From contig NZ_SMKL01000040.1 of assembly GCF_004348545.1 (NCBI RefSeq), forward strand, positions 1 to 54,569: a stretch of DNA of 54,569 nt, read 5' to 3'. The position numbers were made by a program, and so were the translations under genes. Positions 16,077 to 26,948 of this stretch are shown here, one piece after another (the stretch's first letter is position 1; every line of letters starts with the position of its first letter). This DNA is from Jiangella ureilytica (lineage in GTDB: Bacteria > Actinomycetota > Actinomycetes > Jiangellales > Jiangellaceae). The notes beneath the pieces are model-generated. The model did no database searches. It saw only the letters and a list, made by a program, of their open reading frames with translations, and was not told the origin of the DNA.

Positions 16077-17717
16077 TCAGAGAGCCAGCCAGACGGCGGT
16101 GTCGGAGGGCAGCCGGCCGTCCGCGTCGAGCGGACCGCTGGCCAGGATGACCTCGCGGTGTGCCGGGAGCGTTGCCGGCGTCGCGCCCAGGTTGACCACG
16201 CAGGCGAACCCGCGGCCGCGCTGGAACGCCAGCATGTCCTCGGTCGTCTCGTCGATCCACGCCAGCGGCTCGACCGACGGGATGGACCGGCGCAGGCGGA
16301 GGGCGTCGCGGTAGAGCGAGAGCATGGACGACGGGTCGGCGGACTCCGCCTCGACCGACCGCGCGCCCCAGCCCGCCGGCTGCGGCAGCCAGGAGCCGCC
16401 CGACCCGAACCCGTACGACGTCCCGGCGACGGCCCAGGGGAGCGGCACCCGGCAGCCGTCGCGGCCGCGCTCGGTGCGGCCGGAGCGCTCCCACACCGGG
16501 TCCTGCAGCGACTCCTCGGGCAGGTCGAGCACCTCGGGCAGTCCGAGCTCCTGGCCCTGGTAGACGTACGCGCCGCCGGGCAGCGCCAGCATGAGCAGCG
16601 CCGCCGCCCGGGCGCGCCGTGTCCCGAGCTCGACGTCGACCGCACCGCTGACCCGGCCCGCATGCCCGGCCCCGGCCGCCGTCACCTCGCGGCCGTAGCG
16701 GGTGACCACCCGCTCGACGTCGTGGTTCTCGAGGACCCAGGTGGCCGGCGCGCCGACCGAGGCGAGCACCGTCACGGAGTCGTCGATGGAACGGCGCAGC
16801 TCGGCGGCCGTCCACGCGGACTTGAGGTAGTCGAAGTTGAACGCGCTGTGCAGCTCGTCGTCGCGCAGGTAGCGGGCCAGCCGCTCGGCCGGCTCGACCC
16901 ACGCCTCGGCGACGTACAGCTTGGGCGGGTCGTAGGAGTCGGCGACCTCGCGCCAGCCGCGGTAGATGTCGTGGACGCCGTCGCGGTCGAAGAAGGGGTG
17001 GTCGGCGATGCTCGGCCGATCGAGCAACCCGGACTTGTCGTAGGGCAGGTCCGGACCGTCCATGTTCTTGTCCATGCCGTGCGCGACGTCGATGCGGAAC
17101 CCGTCGACACCGAGGTCGAACCAGAACCGCAGGATGTCGAGGAAGTCGGCGCGGACCTCGGCGTTGTTCCAGTCGAAGTCGGGCTGCGAGACGTCGAAGA
17201 TGTGGAAGTACCACTGGCCCGGCGTGCCGTCGGCCTCGGTGACCCGCTCCCAGGCCGGCCCGCCGAAGACGCTGCGCCAGTTGTTCGGCGGCTCACTGCC
17301 GTCGGGCCCGCGGCCGTCGCGGAAGATGTAGCGGGCCCGCTCGGGCGAGCCCGGGCCGGCGGCCAGCGCCTCCTTGAACCACTGGTGGTCCCACGAGCTG
17401 TGGTTCGGCACGATGTCGAGCAGCACCTTCAGGCCGAGCCCGTGCGCCTCGTCGAGCAGCGCCTTCGCCTGTGCGAGGTCGCCGAACCGCGGGTCGATGT
17501 CGCGGAAGTCGGCGACGTCGTAGCCGCCGTCGTTCAGGGGCGACGGGTACCACGGGTTGATCCACAGCGCGTCGATGCCGAGGTCGCGGAGGTACGGGAG
17601 CCGCTCGCGGATGCCGGCGACGTCGCCCTCGCCGTCGCCGTTGCCGTCGGCGAAGGACCGGATGTACACCTGGTAGATGACGGCGTCTCTCCACCAGTCA
17701 CGGTATGCCTGAGTCAC
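16077..17717 (-). CDS. GH13 alpha-glucosidase
   Basis: This 546-residue protein has the complete GH13 barrel pattern: WWRDAVIYQVYIRSFADGNGDG at the start, region I DIVPNHSS, region II GFRIDVAHG (nucleophile Asp near 207), region III YVAEAWVE (acid/base Glu near 270) and region IV LENHDVERV (Asp near 331). This arrangement is that of the oligo-1,6-/alpha-glucosidase subgroup that releases glucose from short alpha-glucans, maltose or trehalose-type sugars. No signal peptide, so it is cytoplasmic. No sugar transporter or LacI-type regulator is adjacent. Start GTG 17717 follows TAGGCT by 8 nt. Confidence 0.92.
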   Translation of the reverse strand: MTQAYRDWWRDAVIYQVYIRSFADGNGDGEGDVAGIRERLPYLRDLGIDALWINPWYPSPLNDGGYDVADFRDIDPRFGDLAQAKALLDEAHGLGLKVLLDIVPNHSSWDHQWFKEALAAGPGSPERARYIFRDGRGPDGSEPPNNWRSVFGGPAWERVTEADGTPGQWYFHIFDVSQPDFDWNNAEVRADFLDILRFWFDLGVDGFRIDVAHGMDKNMDGPDLPYDKSGLLDRPSIADHPFFDRDGVHDIYRGWREVADSYDPPKLYVAEAWVEPAERLARYLRDDELHSAFNFDYLKSAWTAAELRRSIDDSVTVLASVGAPATWVLENHDVERVVTRYGREVTAAGAGHAGRVSGAVDVELGTRRARAAALLMLALPGGAYVYQGQELGLPEVLDLPEESLQDPVWERSGRTERGRDGCRVPLPWAVAGTSYGFGSGGSWLPQPAGWGARSVEAESADPSSMLSLYRDALRLRRSIPSVEPLAWIDETTEDMLAFQRGRGFACVVNLGATPATLPAHREVILASGPLDADGRLPSDTAVWLAL

Positions 17718-17725
17718 GAGACACC

Positions 17726-17731
17726 AGCCTA
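17726..17731 (-). promoter_or_regulatory. Leaderless-type -10 hexamer TAGGCT (GH13 gene)
   Basis: TAGGCT on the minus strand ends 8 nt before the GTG at 17717, with no Shine-Dalgarno in between. Confidence 0.45.
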
Positions 17732-17760
17732 GAACAGCGCACCCGGCCAGGGCGAAAGGT

Positions 17761-18429
17761 TCACACCGCGGCTCTGGCCGGGCGCGGCAGCACCTCGCTG
17801 CCGATGGTACGAACCCGCAGGCCAGGAAGGCGCGCAGCGACCGGGGCGTTCCCGGGCGTGACGGCGGCGAACACCGGCTCCCCGGCCGGCACCAGCCGCA
17901 GCGCGTCGGCCAGCAGCGTTCGCCCGTGGCCCCGCCCCTGAGCGCCGTCCGGTACCTCGACGCTCAGCTCGCGCCGTCCCGCCACCCCGCGCCCGAGCGT
18001 GACCAGCCCGCGCTCGTCGCCGTAGACCCGCACGTCCAGCCGCAGTGACCGCGCTCGACGCACCCGGTCGTGTCCCTCCAGATCCGTGCGGGCAGCGATG
18101 ACGGGGGAGGTGCCACTCCCGCTGTGGTCGCCTTCGAGGCCGACTGGACCCGTCCCGGCCGCCACCAGCAGCAGGTCCAGTTCGCCGATCCAGCCCTGTG
18201 GCCCGGCGAGCCGGCGCAGGAAGTCCGGCGCCATCGCAGCGCCGTACCCGTCCACTCACGGGCCGGCACATCTGCCGCAGGCAGTGCCGTGCTCACGACC
18301 GCATGCCCGGTGAACGCCGTCGCGCACTCCAGCTGCCAGCGGCGGCAGCACGCCGACCGCTCCGTCGACCGCCGGGAACCGGCCGGCCACGGCGTCGAGC
18401 AACACGGCCAGCAGCGGATGTGGTGTCAT
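17761..18429 (-). pseudogene. GNAT-type acetyltransferase broken by four frame slips
   Basis: The pieces are in order but in different frames. MTPHPLLAVLLDAVAGRF from ATG 18429 runs to about 18330. AFTGHAVVSTALPAADVPAR continues in a second frame to about 18258. The longest piece, from DGYGAAMAPDFLRRLAGPQ, includes LRLDVRVYGDERGLVTL and the CoA-binding-like GRGHGRTLLADALRL. Near the end, NARSLRAFLACGF lies one frame off (slips near 17845 and 17807), while GSEVLPRP is back in frame. Removing or adding single bases, mostly in C/G runs, restores one continuous protein of about 220 residues. Either the gene is decaying or the assembly has indel errors here. An intact 164-residue frame (18255-17761) exists but lacks the N-terminus. 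Confidence 0.65.
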
Positions 18430-18437
18430 GGCGGTTC

Positions 18438-18443
18438 ACGCTA
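18438..18443 (-). promoter_or_regulatory. Leaderless-type -10 hexamer TAGCGT
   Basis: TAGCGT on the minus strand ends 8 nt before ATG 18429 of the broken acetyltransferase gene. It supports that ATG as the original start. Confidence 0.4.
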
Positions 18444-18459
18444 ACGCCGGCGCTGAGGA

Positions 18460-18987
18460 GTGGTGCACGTGCACGGTCCACACCTGCTGATCGATGCCTT
18501 CGGCCGAATCCGCGACCGCGTCAACGCGGCGGTCGACGGGCTCACCCCGAGCCAGCTCGCCTACCGCGTCGACCCGGACGCCAACTCGATCGCCTGGCTG
18601 GTCTGGCATCTGACCCGCATCCAGGACGACCACGTGGCGCACGTCGCCGGGATCGACCAGGTGTGGACCTCGGGGCCCTGGAGCGACCGGTTCGGGCTGC
18701 CGTTTCCCGACGAGGCCACCGGCTACGGGCACGGCAGCGCGGACGTCGCCGCGGTGAAGGTCGACGACCCCGGGCTGCTGATCGATTACCACCACGCGAC
18801 GCACGAGATGACCGAGGGCTTCCTGCGTGAGCTCGACGACGAGACGCTCGGCCGCGTCGTCGACGATCGGTACGACCCGCCGGTGACCATGGGCGTGCGG
18901 CTGGTCAGCGTGGTGGGCGACAACCTCCAGCACGCCGGCCAGGCCGCGTTCGTGCGCGGCATCGTGACCCGCCGGGGAGTCAGCTGA
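18460..18987 (+). CDS. DinB/DUF664-family protein (mycothiol-transferase type)
   Basis: The ~175-residue four-helix DinB fold has candidate metal-site histidines in WHLTRIQDDH (about 50-59), YHHATHEM (about 110) and NLQHAGQAAFVRG near the end, the last being a strong family hallmark. In actinobacteria such proteins act as thiol (mycothiol/bacillithiol)-dependent S-transferases or hydrolases in detoxification; the substrate is unknown. GTGs at 18460, 18463 and 18469 are all in frame. GAGGAG at 18454-18459 best fits the GTG at 18469, which would shorten the protein by three residues. It is divergent from the acetyltransferase pseudogene. Confidence 0.82.
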   Translation: MVHVHGPHLLIDAFGRIRDRVNAAVDGLTPSQLAYRVDPDANSIAWLVWHLTRIQDDHVAHVAGIDQVWTSGPWSDRFGLPFPDEATGYGHGSADVAAVKVDDPGLLIDYHHATHEMTEGFLRELDDETLGRVVDDRYDPPVTMGVRLVSVVGDNLQHAGQAAFVRGIVTRRGVS

Positions 18988-18990
18988 GGC

Positions 18991-20193
18991 TCAGCGCCGG
19001 CCCACCGGCTCGACCTCCGCGGCGGGCGTCCGGGTGATCAGCCGCACTGCCGGCCAGGTCAGCAGCGCCAGAACGACGGCGACGGCGGCGACCGCGAGCA
19101 TCGCCCCGGGCAGGCCGACGGCACCCGCCCACTGCCCGACGTAGACGGGGCCGGCGAGGAATCCGAGGTACGCGACGGTGGTGACGACGGCGGTCGCCCT
19201 GCCCCTGGCCGTCTCGTCGACCCGGCGCGCGACCAGCCCGAGCACGGTGGGCTGCAGCACGGCGGTCCCTGCGGCGGCCAGACCCAGCCCGGTCAGGGCG
19301 ATCGCGACGTTGGCGGCCGCGGCGACGACGGCCGTGCCCAGGGCGGCGGTCAGGGCGCCGGCGATCAGCACGGCGAGCGCGTGCCGGTGGGTCAGAGTGG
19401 CGACGGCGAACCGCGCCAGCGCGACGACACCGGCGAAGACCGCCGGCCCGGCGGCCGCGACCGCGGGCCCGGCGGACAGGACGTCGCCCAGATAGACCGC
19501 GCTCCAGCTCTGGTGCGCGTTCTCCACGGCGAAGGCCAGCGCCACCAGGCCGCCGGCAACGAGCAGTGGCAGCAGCCGCAGCGTGCTGAGGGGCCGTCGC
19601 CGGGTCCGCGGACGCGGGGCCGGTTGGAGCCCGCGCACGCCAGCGGCGGCGAACGTGCGAGTAGCGGCGAGCGTGATGAGGCCGGCCGCGCCGCCCGCCG
19701 CGGTTGCCAGCAGGAACGGCACGGCCACCGCCGCATCAACGCCGCGGAGAGCACCGCCGATCAGGCTGGTCACCACGACGCTGGCGGAGAACACGCCGTG
19801 CGCCCGGGCGATCACCGGGTGGCCCGACGCCTGCTCGGCCGAGGCGGCCGCCGCGTTGTTCGCGACGTCGGCGGCGCCGGACACCGCGCCGAGAAGGCCC
19901 AGTCCGACGCAGAGGCTGACGAACCCGTGGCCCGTGACGGCGACGACGACCCCGGTGCCGCCCAGGGCGACCTGCAGCAGTGCCGTGACGCGATGTTCCC
20001 ACCGGTCCACGGCCGGCCCGGTGAGCAGCATCGCGGGCAGCGCCCCCGCGCCGATGAACAGCAGCGCCGTACCCAGCTGACCGTGGCTGAGCCCGGCCTG
20101 CTCACGCACCGAGGGCAGCAGAGCGCCCCACACGCCCCACAGAGCGCCGAAGGCGGCGAACCCGGCATACGCGGCCCTGACCGAAGCCGTCAC
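18991..20193 (-). CDS. MFS transporter
   Basis: This 400-residue protein has twelve predicted membrane segments, opening with AAYAGFAAFGALWGVWGALLPS. It has a central basic cytoplasmic loop (PAPRPRTRRRPLS, about 192-204) and loop residues DRWEHR after the second segment. It resembles the YbjJ/FucP-like branch of MFS. The transported compound is unknown. Start GTG 20193 has GGAGGAG just upstream. It is divergent from a CGNR zinc-finger gene 123 bp away, a common regulator-transporter arrangement. It ends 4 bp from the convergent DinB gene. Confidence 0.85.
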   Translation of the reverse strand: MTASVRAAYAGFAAFGALWGVWGALLPSVREQAGLSHGQLGTALLFIGAGALPAMLLTGPAVDRWEHRVTALLQVALGGTGVVVAVTGHGFVSLCVGLGLLGAVSGAADVANNAAAASAEQASGHPVIARAHGVFSASVVVTSLIGGALRGVDAAVAVPFLLATAAGGAAGLITLAATRTFAAAGVRGLQPAPRPRTRRRPLSTLRLLPLLVAGGLVALAFAVENAHQSWSAVYLGDVLSAGPAVAAAGPAVFAGVVALARFAVATLTHRHALAVLIAGALTAALGTAVVAAAANVAIALTGLGLAAAGTAVLQPTVLGLVARRVDETARGRATAVVTTVAYLGFLAGPVYVGQWAGAVGLPGAMLAVAAVAVVLALLTWPAVRLITRTPAAEVEPVGRR

Positions 20194-20217
20194 GACTCCT
20201 CCGATCGTCGCGCACCC

Positions 20218-20276
20218 GTTACGGTCGAAACCACCTCTCGCTCGTCACGGTTACCCGGGTCTGTTACGCTCAAACC
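20218..20276. promoter_or_regulatory. Candidate operator repeats between MFS and CGNR genes
   Basis: GTTACGGTCGAAACC (20218-20232) and GTTACGCTCAAACC (20263-20276) form a near-direct repeat, with CACGGTTACC between. The spacing (45 bp start to start) and position between divergent genes suggest regulator binding, perhaps by the CGNR protein. Confidence 0.4.
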
Positions 20277-20316
20277 TGGTGATTGCCCATAACACTGCAC
20301 ACAGGGCGGTCGGCGG

Positions 20317-20937
20317 ATGACGTTCAAGCTGATCGGCGGCCACCCGGCCGTCGACTTCGTCAACACGGTCGGCGGTTTCGCGCCTGCGCTCGAGGAGCTC
20401 CTCCCCGGCTACCCGGACCTGGTCGCCTGGACCGAGCAGGCCGGGTTGCTCACCCATGAGCACGCAGGATTGCTGCGAGCGGTCGCGGAGACCGAGCCCG
20501 GTGCGGCCGCTGCCGTACTGGCAGCCGCACGACGACTTCGCGCGGACCTCGACGCGGTGGTCCGCGCCGAACTCGCCGGACACGCGCCGGAGGAGGCTCA
20601 CCTGGTAGCGATTCACGACGCCTACGTCGCCGCGCTCGCCCGGGCGCGGCTCACCCGGGAGTCCGTCTACGGATGGTCGTGGCCGGCATCGTCAGCCGAG
20701 CCGGACAGCGTTCTGTGGCCGATCGCCGCACAGATCGTCGGCCTTCTCGGTTCGGCGGACCTGACCCGTCTCGCCGAGTGCTCGACCGCGAACTGCCGGT
20801 GGATCTACCTCGACCGGACCAAGAACCACAACCGGCGCTGGTGCAGCGACGACACCTGCGGCGCAAGCGCCAGGATGCGCCGCTACCGCGCCGCCCGGCG
20901 CCACCGCGACCCGAGCCGGACGTCCGCCGCGGAGTGA
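20317..20937 (+). CDS. CGNR zinc-finger (ABATE-domain) transcriptional regulator
   Basis: This 206-residue protein has an N-terminal ABATE stress-domain opening GGHPAVDFVNTVGG (about 7-20), a helical middle, and a C-terminal zinc ribbon. The Cys residues of the ribbon are in CSTANC, then WIYLDRTKNHNRRWCSDDTC and GASARMRRYRARR. All four cysteines are present, but the name-giving CGNR tetrad reads CGAS here. Such proteins are putative DNA-binding regulators. Start ATG 20317 has only a weak GGCGG upstream. It probably controls the divergent MFS gene. Confidence 0.85.
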   Translation: MTFKLIGGHPAVDFVNTVGGFAPALEELLPGYPDLVAWTEQAGLLTHEHAGLLRAVAETEPGAAAAVLAAARRLRADLDAVVRAELAGHAPEEAHLVAIHDAYVAALARARLTRESVYGWSWPASSAEPDSVLWPIAAQIVGLLGSADLTRLAECSTANCRWIYLDRTKNHNRRWCSDDTCGASARMRRYRAARRHRDPSRTSAAE

Positions 20938-20947
20938 GCCGACGCCG

Positions 20948-21337
20948 TCAGTCCTCGAAGGTGTTGAGCATGGAGTGGGCGGCCCGCTCGAGGTAGTCCC
21001 ACAGCGTGTCGCGGTAGATCGGCGGCAGGCCGAGCTCGTCCACAGCCACGCGCATGTGCCGCAGCCACGCGTCCCGCGCGGCCGGGCCGACCTTGAACGG
21101 GGCGTGGCGCATGCGCAGCCGGGGGTGTCCGCGCTGGTCGGAGTAGGTCGTCGGGCCGCCCCAGTACTGCTCGAGGAACATCAGCAGCCGCTGCTCCGCC
21201 GGGCCGAGGTCCTCTTCGGGATACATCGGCTTCAACAGCGGGTCGGTGGCGACGCCCTCGTAGAAGCGGTGCACGAGCTTCACGAACGTCTCGTGCCCGC
21301 CGACGGCGTCGTAGAAGTTGTCCAGGCGCGTGGTCAC
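20948..21337 (-). CDS. Truncated haemoglobin (group II, GlbO-like)
   Basis: The 129-residue globin shows [57 protein letters not shown] (CD/E region with group II tyrosines, proximal His in MRHAPF) and [15 protein letters not shown]. TrHbO proteins bind O2/NO and may protect respiration. GTG 21337 places the start a few residues before the globin fold and gives normal family length; an upstream TTG frame would add an unlikely tail. It is divergent from osmC-like 21456, both being stress-related. Confidence 0.9.
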   Translation of the reverse strand: MTTRLDNFYDAVGGHETFVKLVHRFYEGVATDPLLKPMYPEEDLGPAEQRLLMFLEQYWGGPTTYSDQRGHPRLRMRHAPFKVGPAARDAWLRHMRVAVDELGLPPIYRDTLWDYLERAAHSMLNTFED

Positions 21338-21455
21338 GTCACCATCGTCGTCGCGGAACGACCCGAGATGCAAAGTGCCCCTGACCACACGCCGCCGGAC
21401 CGGACAGGGAAGGATGGTCGGCGGTCGCACACACGTCGCATGGGAGGACACGTTC

Positions 21456-21887
21456 ATGGCAACCACCCGTACCGCCACCACGCGCTGGGAAGGCTCGCTG
21501 TTCGAGGGGGCCGGCCGCGTCACGCTCGACTCGTCGGGGCTGGGCACCTACGACGTCACGTGGGCCGCGCGCACGGAGACGCCGGGCGGCAAGACGTCGC
21601 CCGAGGAGCTCATCGCTGCCGCGCACTCGTCCTGCTTCTCGATGGCGTTCTCCAACGGCCTGGCGAAGGCGGGCACGCCGCCCACATCGCTGGAGACCTC
21701 GGCGGACGTGACGTTCCAGCCGGGTGAGGGCATCACCGGCATCAAGATCACGGTGCGCGGCGTGGTGCCGGGCATGTCCAAGGAGGACTTCGTGGCCGCC
21801 GCCGAGGACGCCAAGGCCAACTGCCCGGTCAGCAAGGCGCTCACCGGCACGACGATCACGCTCGACGCGGCGCTCGCCGACGCCTGA
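21456..21887 (+). CDS. OsmC-family peroxiredoxin (OsmC/Ohr type)
   Basis: This 143-residue protein contains the two redox cysteines of the family: [22 protein letters not shown] (peroxidatic Cys about 59) and ANCPVSKAL (resolving Cys about 124). It reduces organic or inorganic peroxides using thiols. Start ATG 21456 follows GGGAGGA (21442-21448). It shares a promoter region with the haemoglobin gene and ends just before a strong hairpin. Confidence 0.92.
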   Translation: MATTRTATTRWEGSLFEGAGRVTLDSSGLGTYDVTWAARTETPGGKTSPEELIAAAHSSCFSMAFSNGLAKAGTPPTSLETSADVTFQPGEGITGIKITVRGVVPGMSKEDFVAAAEDAKANCPVSKALTGTTITLDAALADA

Positions 21888-21899
21888 TCCACTCGTCAT

Positions 21900-21956
21900 C
21901 GACGACGGCGGCAGCCTTCCGTCCCCACGGGGTTGCGGAAGCTGCCGCCGTCGTCG
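21900..21956. terminator. Bidirectional terminator hairpin (OsmC / MscS)
   Basis: CGACGACGGCGGCAGC (21900-21915) pairs perfectly with 21941-21956, and TTCCG (21917-21921) extends the stem with CGGAA (21936-21940). It lies between two convergent genes and could terminate both. Confidence 0.75.
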
Positions 21957-21972
21957 TTCGGCCGGAGTGCCG

Positions 21973-23045
21973 TCAGAGGCCGTCGCTCGACGTCGCCGGC
22001 GGTGGCGGCGCGGCCGGGGGCTGGGCCGCCGTGGCGGGCGGCGGGTTGGTCGGGTCGCCGGCGCCGCTGCCGGGGCCGGGCGCGGGGGACTCGGTCGCGA
22101 CCGGGAGCGCCAGCCGCTCGGAGTCGAACCGCTGCTTGATGCGTTCGCGCAGCTCGCGGGCGACGCCCCACTGCTCCAGCGGCTTGGTCTTGATGACCAC
22201 CCGGATGAGCACGCCGTCGGGGGTGAGGTCCTCGACGCCCCAGACCTCCGGAGGCTCCAGGATCAGGTCGCGCCAGTGGTCGTCGTCGGCGAGGACGTGC
22301 ACGATCTCTTCGAGCAGCCGGCGGGCCCGGGTGACGTCGGCGTCGGCCGGGACGTGGACGTCGAGCAGCGCCCGCGACCAGCCGTAGGACGAGTTGCCGA
22401 CCCGGATGACCTCGCCGTTGCGGAGGTACCAGACGGTGCCGTCGACGGAGCGCAGCCGGGTGATGCGCAGGCTGACCGACTCGACGGTGCCGATGGCGTG
22501 GCCCATGTCGATGACGTCGCCGACGCCGTACTGGTCCTCGAGCAGCATGGCGGCGCCGGCCAGGAAGTCCTTGACCAGGTTCTGCGCGCCGAAGCCGAGC
22601 GCGACGCCCAGGACGCCCGCGGACGCGAGCAGCGGGCCGACGGCGTAGCCGAGCATCTCCAGGGCCGTGACCACGGCGATGGCGCTGATGACGACCGTCG
22701 TGATGCTGCGTAGCACCGAGCCGATGGTCTCGGCGCGCAGCGCCCGCCGCTCGGAGAAGGCCCCGGCGCCGCCGAACACGATGCGGGCGGCCCGGGCCGA
22801 CCCCAGGACGGCCTTGGGCGGCTCCTTCTCGACCGTGCGCCGGACCATGCGGTTGATGAACTTGTGCGCGAGGTAGCGGGCCACGACGGCGAAGAGGATG
22901 AGCCCGGCCAGGCGCAGCGGGACGTCGAGCAGCACGTCGCGCCACCACTCGGCGGAGTACTGCTCGGCTTCGGTGATGTCGGGCGACGCGATGACGCCGG
23001 CCGCGCCGATGGCCCCGGTCGCCGCGAGCAGGCCGACCACTGGGA

Positions 23046-23049
<4 letters not shown>
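21973..23049 (-). CDS. MscS-family mechanosensitive ion channel
   Basis: The 358-residue protein has about three membrane segments. The pore-lining one is LLASAGVLGVALGFGAQNLVKDFLAG (about 135-160), with Gly/Ala packing typical of MscS TM3. The beta-domain follows: EDQYGVGDVIDMGHAIGTVESVSLRITRLRSVDGTVWYLRNGEV. The C-terminus is a Pro/Ala-rich tail (PPAAPPPPATSS). It releases solutes on hypo-osmotic shock. Start GTG 23049 overlaps the upstream peptidase stop by 4 bp, so the two are co-transcribed. Confidence 0.92.
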
Positions 23050-25175
<2,126 letters not shown>

Positions 25176-25181
25176 GCTCCG

Positions 25182-25187
25182 ACCTTA
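25182..25187 (-). promoter_or_regulatory. Leaderless-type -10 hexamer TAAGGT (peptidase gene)
   Basis: TAAGGT on the minus strand ends 6 nt before GTG 25175. It overlaps the last codon region of the next gene upstream on the same strand (stop at 25185). Confidence 0.45.
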
Positions 25188-25811
25188 CTGACCCCCTCCG
25201 ACCGGGTCGCGCCACATCGCCGTCAGCGTAGGGCCGCCCGCGAGCATGATCTCGCCGGTCGGGCGGAACCCGAACCGCTCGTAGATCCTGATGTTTCCGG
25301 GTGCCGACGACTCCAGGTACGCCGGCAGCCCCTGCGCGTCGGCCCTGGCCAGTCCGTCGCGCAGCAGCGCGCCGCCCACACCCCGTCCGGGCCGGGCCGC
25401 CCCGAGCGTCTGCAGGTACCAGTGCGGCGGCGACGACGGATGCGCGTCCTCGATGGTCCGGAACGCCCGCATCGCCTTCGGCAGCCCCGTCCCGAACGTG
25501 CGCAGCAGGTACCGGCTGTAGCGCAGCGTCGTCCAGAACCCGGGCTGCCCGGCGCCCGGCAGCCCCCACAGCGCGGCCCCCGCGATCTCGCCGTCGACGA
25601 CGTCGACCCACGACCCGTGCGGGCTGAGCAGCGTCTCGAACGCGAACAGCGACGTGAGCCGGTGCCTGTGACGGTTCTCCGGGACGATGAAGCGCATCAC
25701 CGGGTCGCCGTCGAACGCCTCGGCGAGCACGCGCGCGACGGTGCCGACGTCGGAGCGCAACGCCTGCCGCACCACGTGCCGCGATGGTTGCATCACTTGA
25801 TCATGCGTCAT
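25185..25811 (-). CDS. GNAT-family N-acetyltransferase
   Basis: The 208-residue acetyltransferase fold begins at VRQALRSDVGTVARVLAEAF. The acetyl-CoA-binding block is LQTLGAARPGRGVGGALLRDGL (about 136-157, with the R-x2-G-x-G/A pattern), and the C-terminal strand pair is YLESSAPGNIRIYERFGFRPTGEI. The substrate is unknown. ATG 25811 is used; ATG 25793 is an alternative that lies closer to the domain. It is divergent from a second, dissimilar acetyltransferase gene. Confidence 0.85.
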   Translation of the reverse strand: MTHDQVMQPSRHVVRQALRSDVGTVARVLAEAFDGDPVMRFIVPENRHRHRLTSLFAFETLLSPHGSWVDVVDGEIAGAALWGLPGAGQPGFWTTLRYSRYLLRTFGTGLPKAMRAFRTIEDAHPSSPPHWYLQTLGAARPGRGVGGALLRDGLARADAQGLPAYLESSAPGNIRIYERFGFRPTGEIMLAGGPTLTAMWRDPVGGGQ

Positions 25812-25855
25812 GACGGGCGCGCTGGTAAGGGTGGCCGGGGACCCGGTCGGTTGCG

Positions 25856-25861
25856 TAGGTT
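25856..25861 (+). promoter_or_regulatory. Leaderless-type -10 hexamer TAGGTT
   Basis: TAGGTT is followed by exactly 7 nt and then ATG 25869 of an acetyltransferase gene. Confidence 0.5.
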
Positions 25862-25868
25862 CAGGCGC

Positions 25869-26417
25869 ATGTCGGTGGGTGACGGTGACGGCGGCGGGCT
25901 GTCGGTGCGCGCGGCCGAGGTGGCCGATGCCGACGCGATCGCGGCGGTCCACGTCGCCGGCTGGCGGCGGGCGTTCGCCGGCGTCGTCGACGCGGAGTTT
26001 CTCGCCGAGTTGGACGTCTCGCGGCGGGCGGCCGGGTGGCGGCGGATGCTCTTGGAACCCGCTCGGCGGTCGACGGTGCTGGTCGCGGTCCGGGCGGGGG
26101 AGGTGGCCGGGTTCTGTGCCGCGGGCGCGTCGCGCGATTCCTCCGCCTCTGCCGACGTGGGTGAGGTGTACGCGATCTACGCCGACCCCGCCCAGTTGGG
26201 GACGGGGGTGGGGCGTGCGCTGATGACGGCCGCGCTGGACTTCCTGCGGGCCGAGGGGTTCACGCGGGCGACGCTGTGGACGCTGGAGGGCAACGCCCTG
26301 GGGCGCGCGTTCTACGACCGGTCCGGGTGGGCGCTCGACGGCGCGCGCCATGACGAGCAGGTCGGGCCCGATGTGTTGTCGGAGGTGCGCTACGCCCGGG
26401 GGTTGGCCGGGTCTTGA
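25869..26417 (+). CDS. GNAT-family N-acetyltransferase
   Basis: This 182-residue protein has a standard GNAT layout: VRAAEVADADAIAAVHVAGWRRAF (about 13-36), VGEVYAIYADPAQLGTGVGRALM with the QLGTGVGRAL CoA loop (about 96-118) and TLWTLEGNALGRAFYDRSGWALDG. Its closest general resemblance is to small-molecule or ribosomal-protein acetyltransferases. ATG 25869 is chosen because a TAGGTT hexamer sits 7 nt before it. The frame is open far upstream only because that strand is antisense to other GC-rich genes. Confidence 0.88.
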   Translation: MSVGDGDGGGLSVRAAEVADADAIAAVHVAGWRRAFAGVVDAEFLAELDVSRRAAGWRRMLLEPARRSTVLVAVRAGEVAGFCAAGASRDSSASADVGEVYAIYADPAQLGTGVGRALMTAALDFLRAEGFTRATLWTLEGNALGRAFYDRSGWALDGARHDEQVGPDVLSEVRYARGLAGS

Positions 26418-26429
26418 GGTCGGTGGGGT

Positions 26430-26569
26430 TCCCCCGTCCCCCTGCTGCCCATTCTCTTAGCCGCGAATCCGCGCCTCAAGCGGACCGGTGGGCGCTGCGC
26501 GCCCTTGGGGTCCGCTTGACCCGCGGCTTCGCGGCCTAAGAACGGGCAGCTATCAGGGGGACGGGGGGA
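26430..26569. mobile_element. MITE-like palindromic element 1
   Basis: The left end (26431-26459) reads CCCCCGTCCCCCTGCTGCCC then ATTCTCTTA. The right end (26536-26569) is its imperfect reverse complement. Inside, CAAGCGGACC pairs with GGTCCGCTTG and GGGCGC with GCGCCC, so the whole ~140 bp can fold as one hairpin. There is no coding capacity. Its right end matches the left end of element 2 in inverted orientation. Confidence 0.55.
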
Positions 26570-26794
26570 GTCTGGCGACGGGCACGGTCCTGGCGGGCCC
26601 TGCTGGTGTCCACGTGGTGGGATTTTCCGTTGTTCGCGGGGCCATCACGAGGTTCTCTGCCGCTTCACGAGGCATGCATGCCTGGTGATGTGGCAGAACG
26701 CCTGGTGATGTAGCGGATCGCCGATGATCATCGCTGTGCACAGCCCGGCGAACCGGGGCGAAACGGGCACGCGGGGCGGTGAGGCGTGCCCAGG
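26570..26794. other. Gene-free spacer between two palindromic elements
   Basis: No gene was found. GCCTGGTGATGT occurs twice (near 26678 and 26700), close to an AT-richer ATGATCATCG. The spacer could be remnant sequence, or the target region into which the elements moved. Confidence 0.5.
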
Positions 26795-26948
26795 GTCTCC
26801 CCGTCCCCCTGATAGCTGCCCGTTCTTGGGCCCCGGGTGCCCGGGTCAGGCCGAAGCCCCCCAACCACACGGTCAAGCAACCACAGAGGGCGCCGGCTTG
26901 AGGCGGGTGACCGGGGTTAAGAGAATGGGCAGCAGGGGGACGGGGAGC
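26795..26948. mobile_element. MITE-like palindromic element 2 (inverted relative of element 1)
   Basis: The left end (26796-26827) reads CTCCCCGTCCCCCTGATAGC then TGCCCGTTCTT. The right end (26917-26947) reads TTAAGAGAATGGGCAGCAGG then GGGACGGGGAG. These ends match the reversed right and left ends of element 1. The centre differs from that of element 1, so the two share termini rather than whole sequence. Confidence 0.55.
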
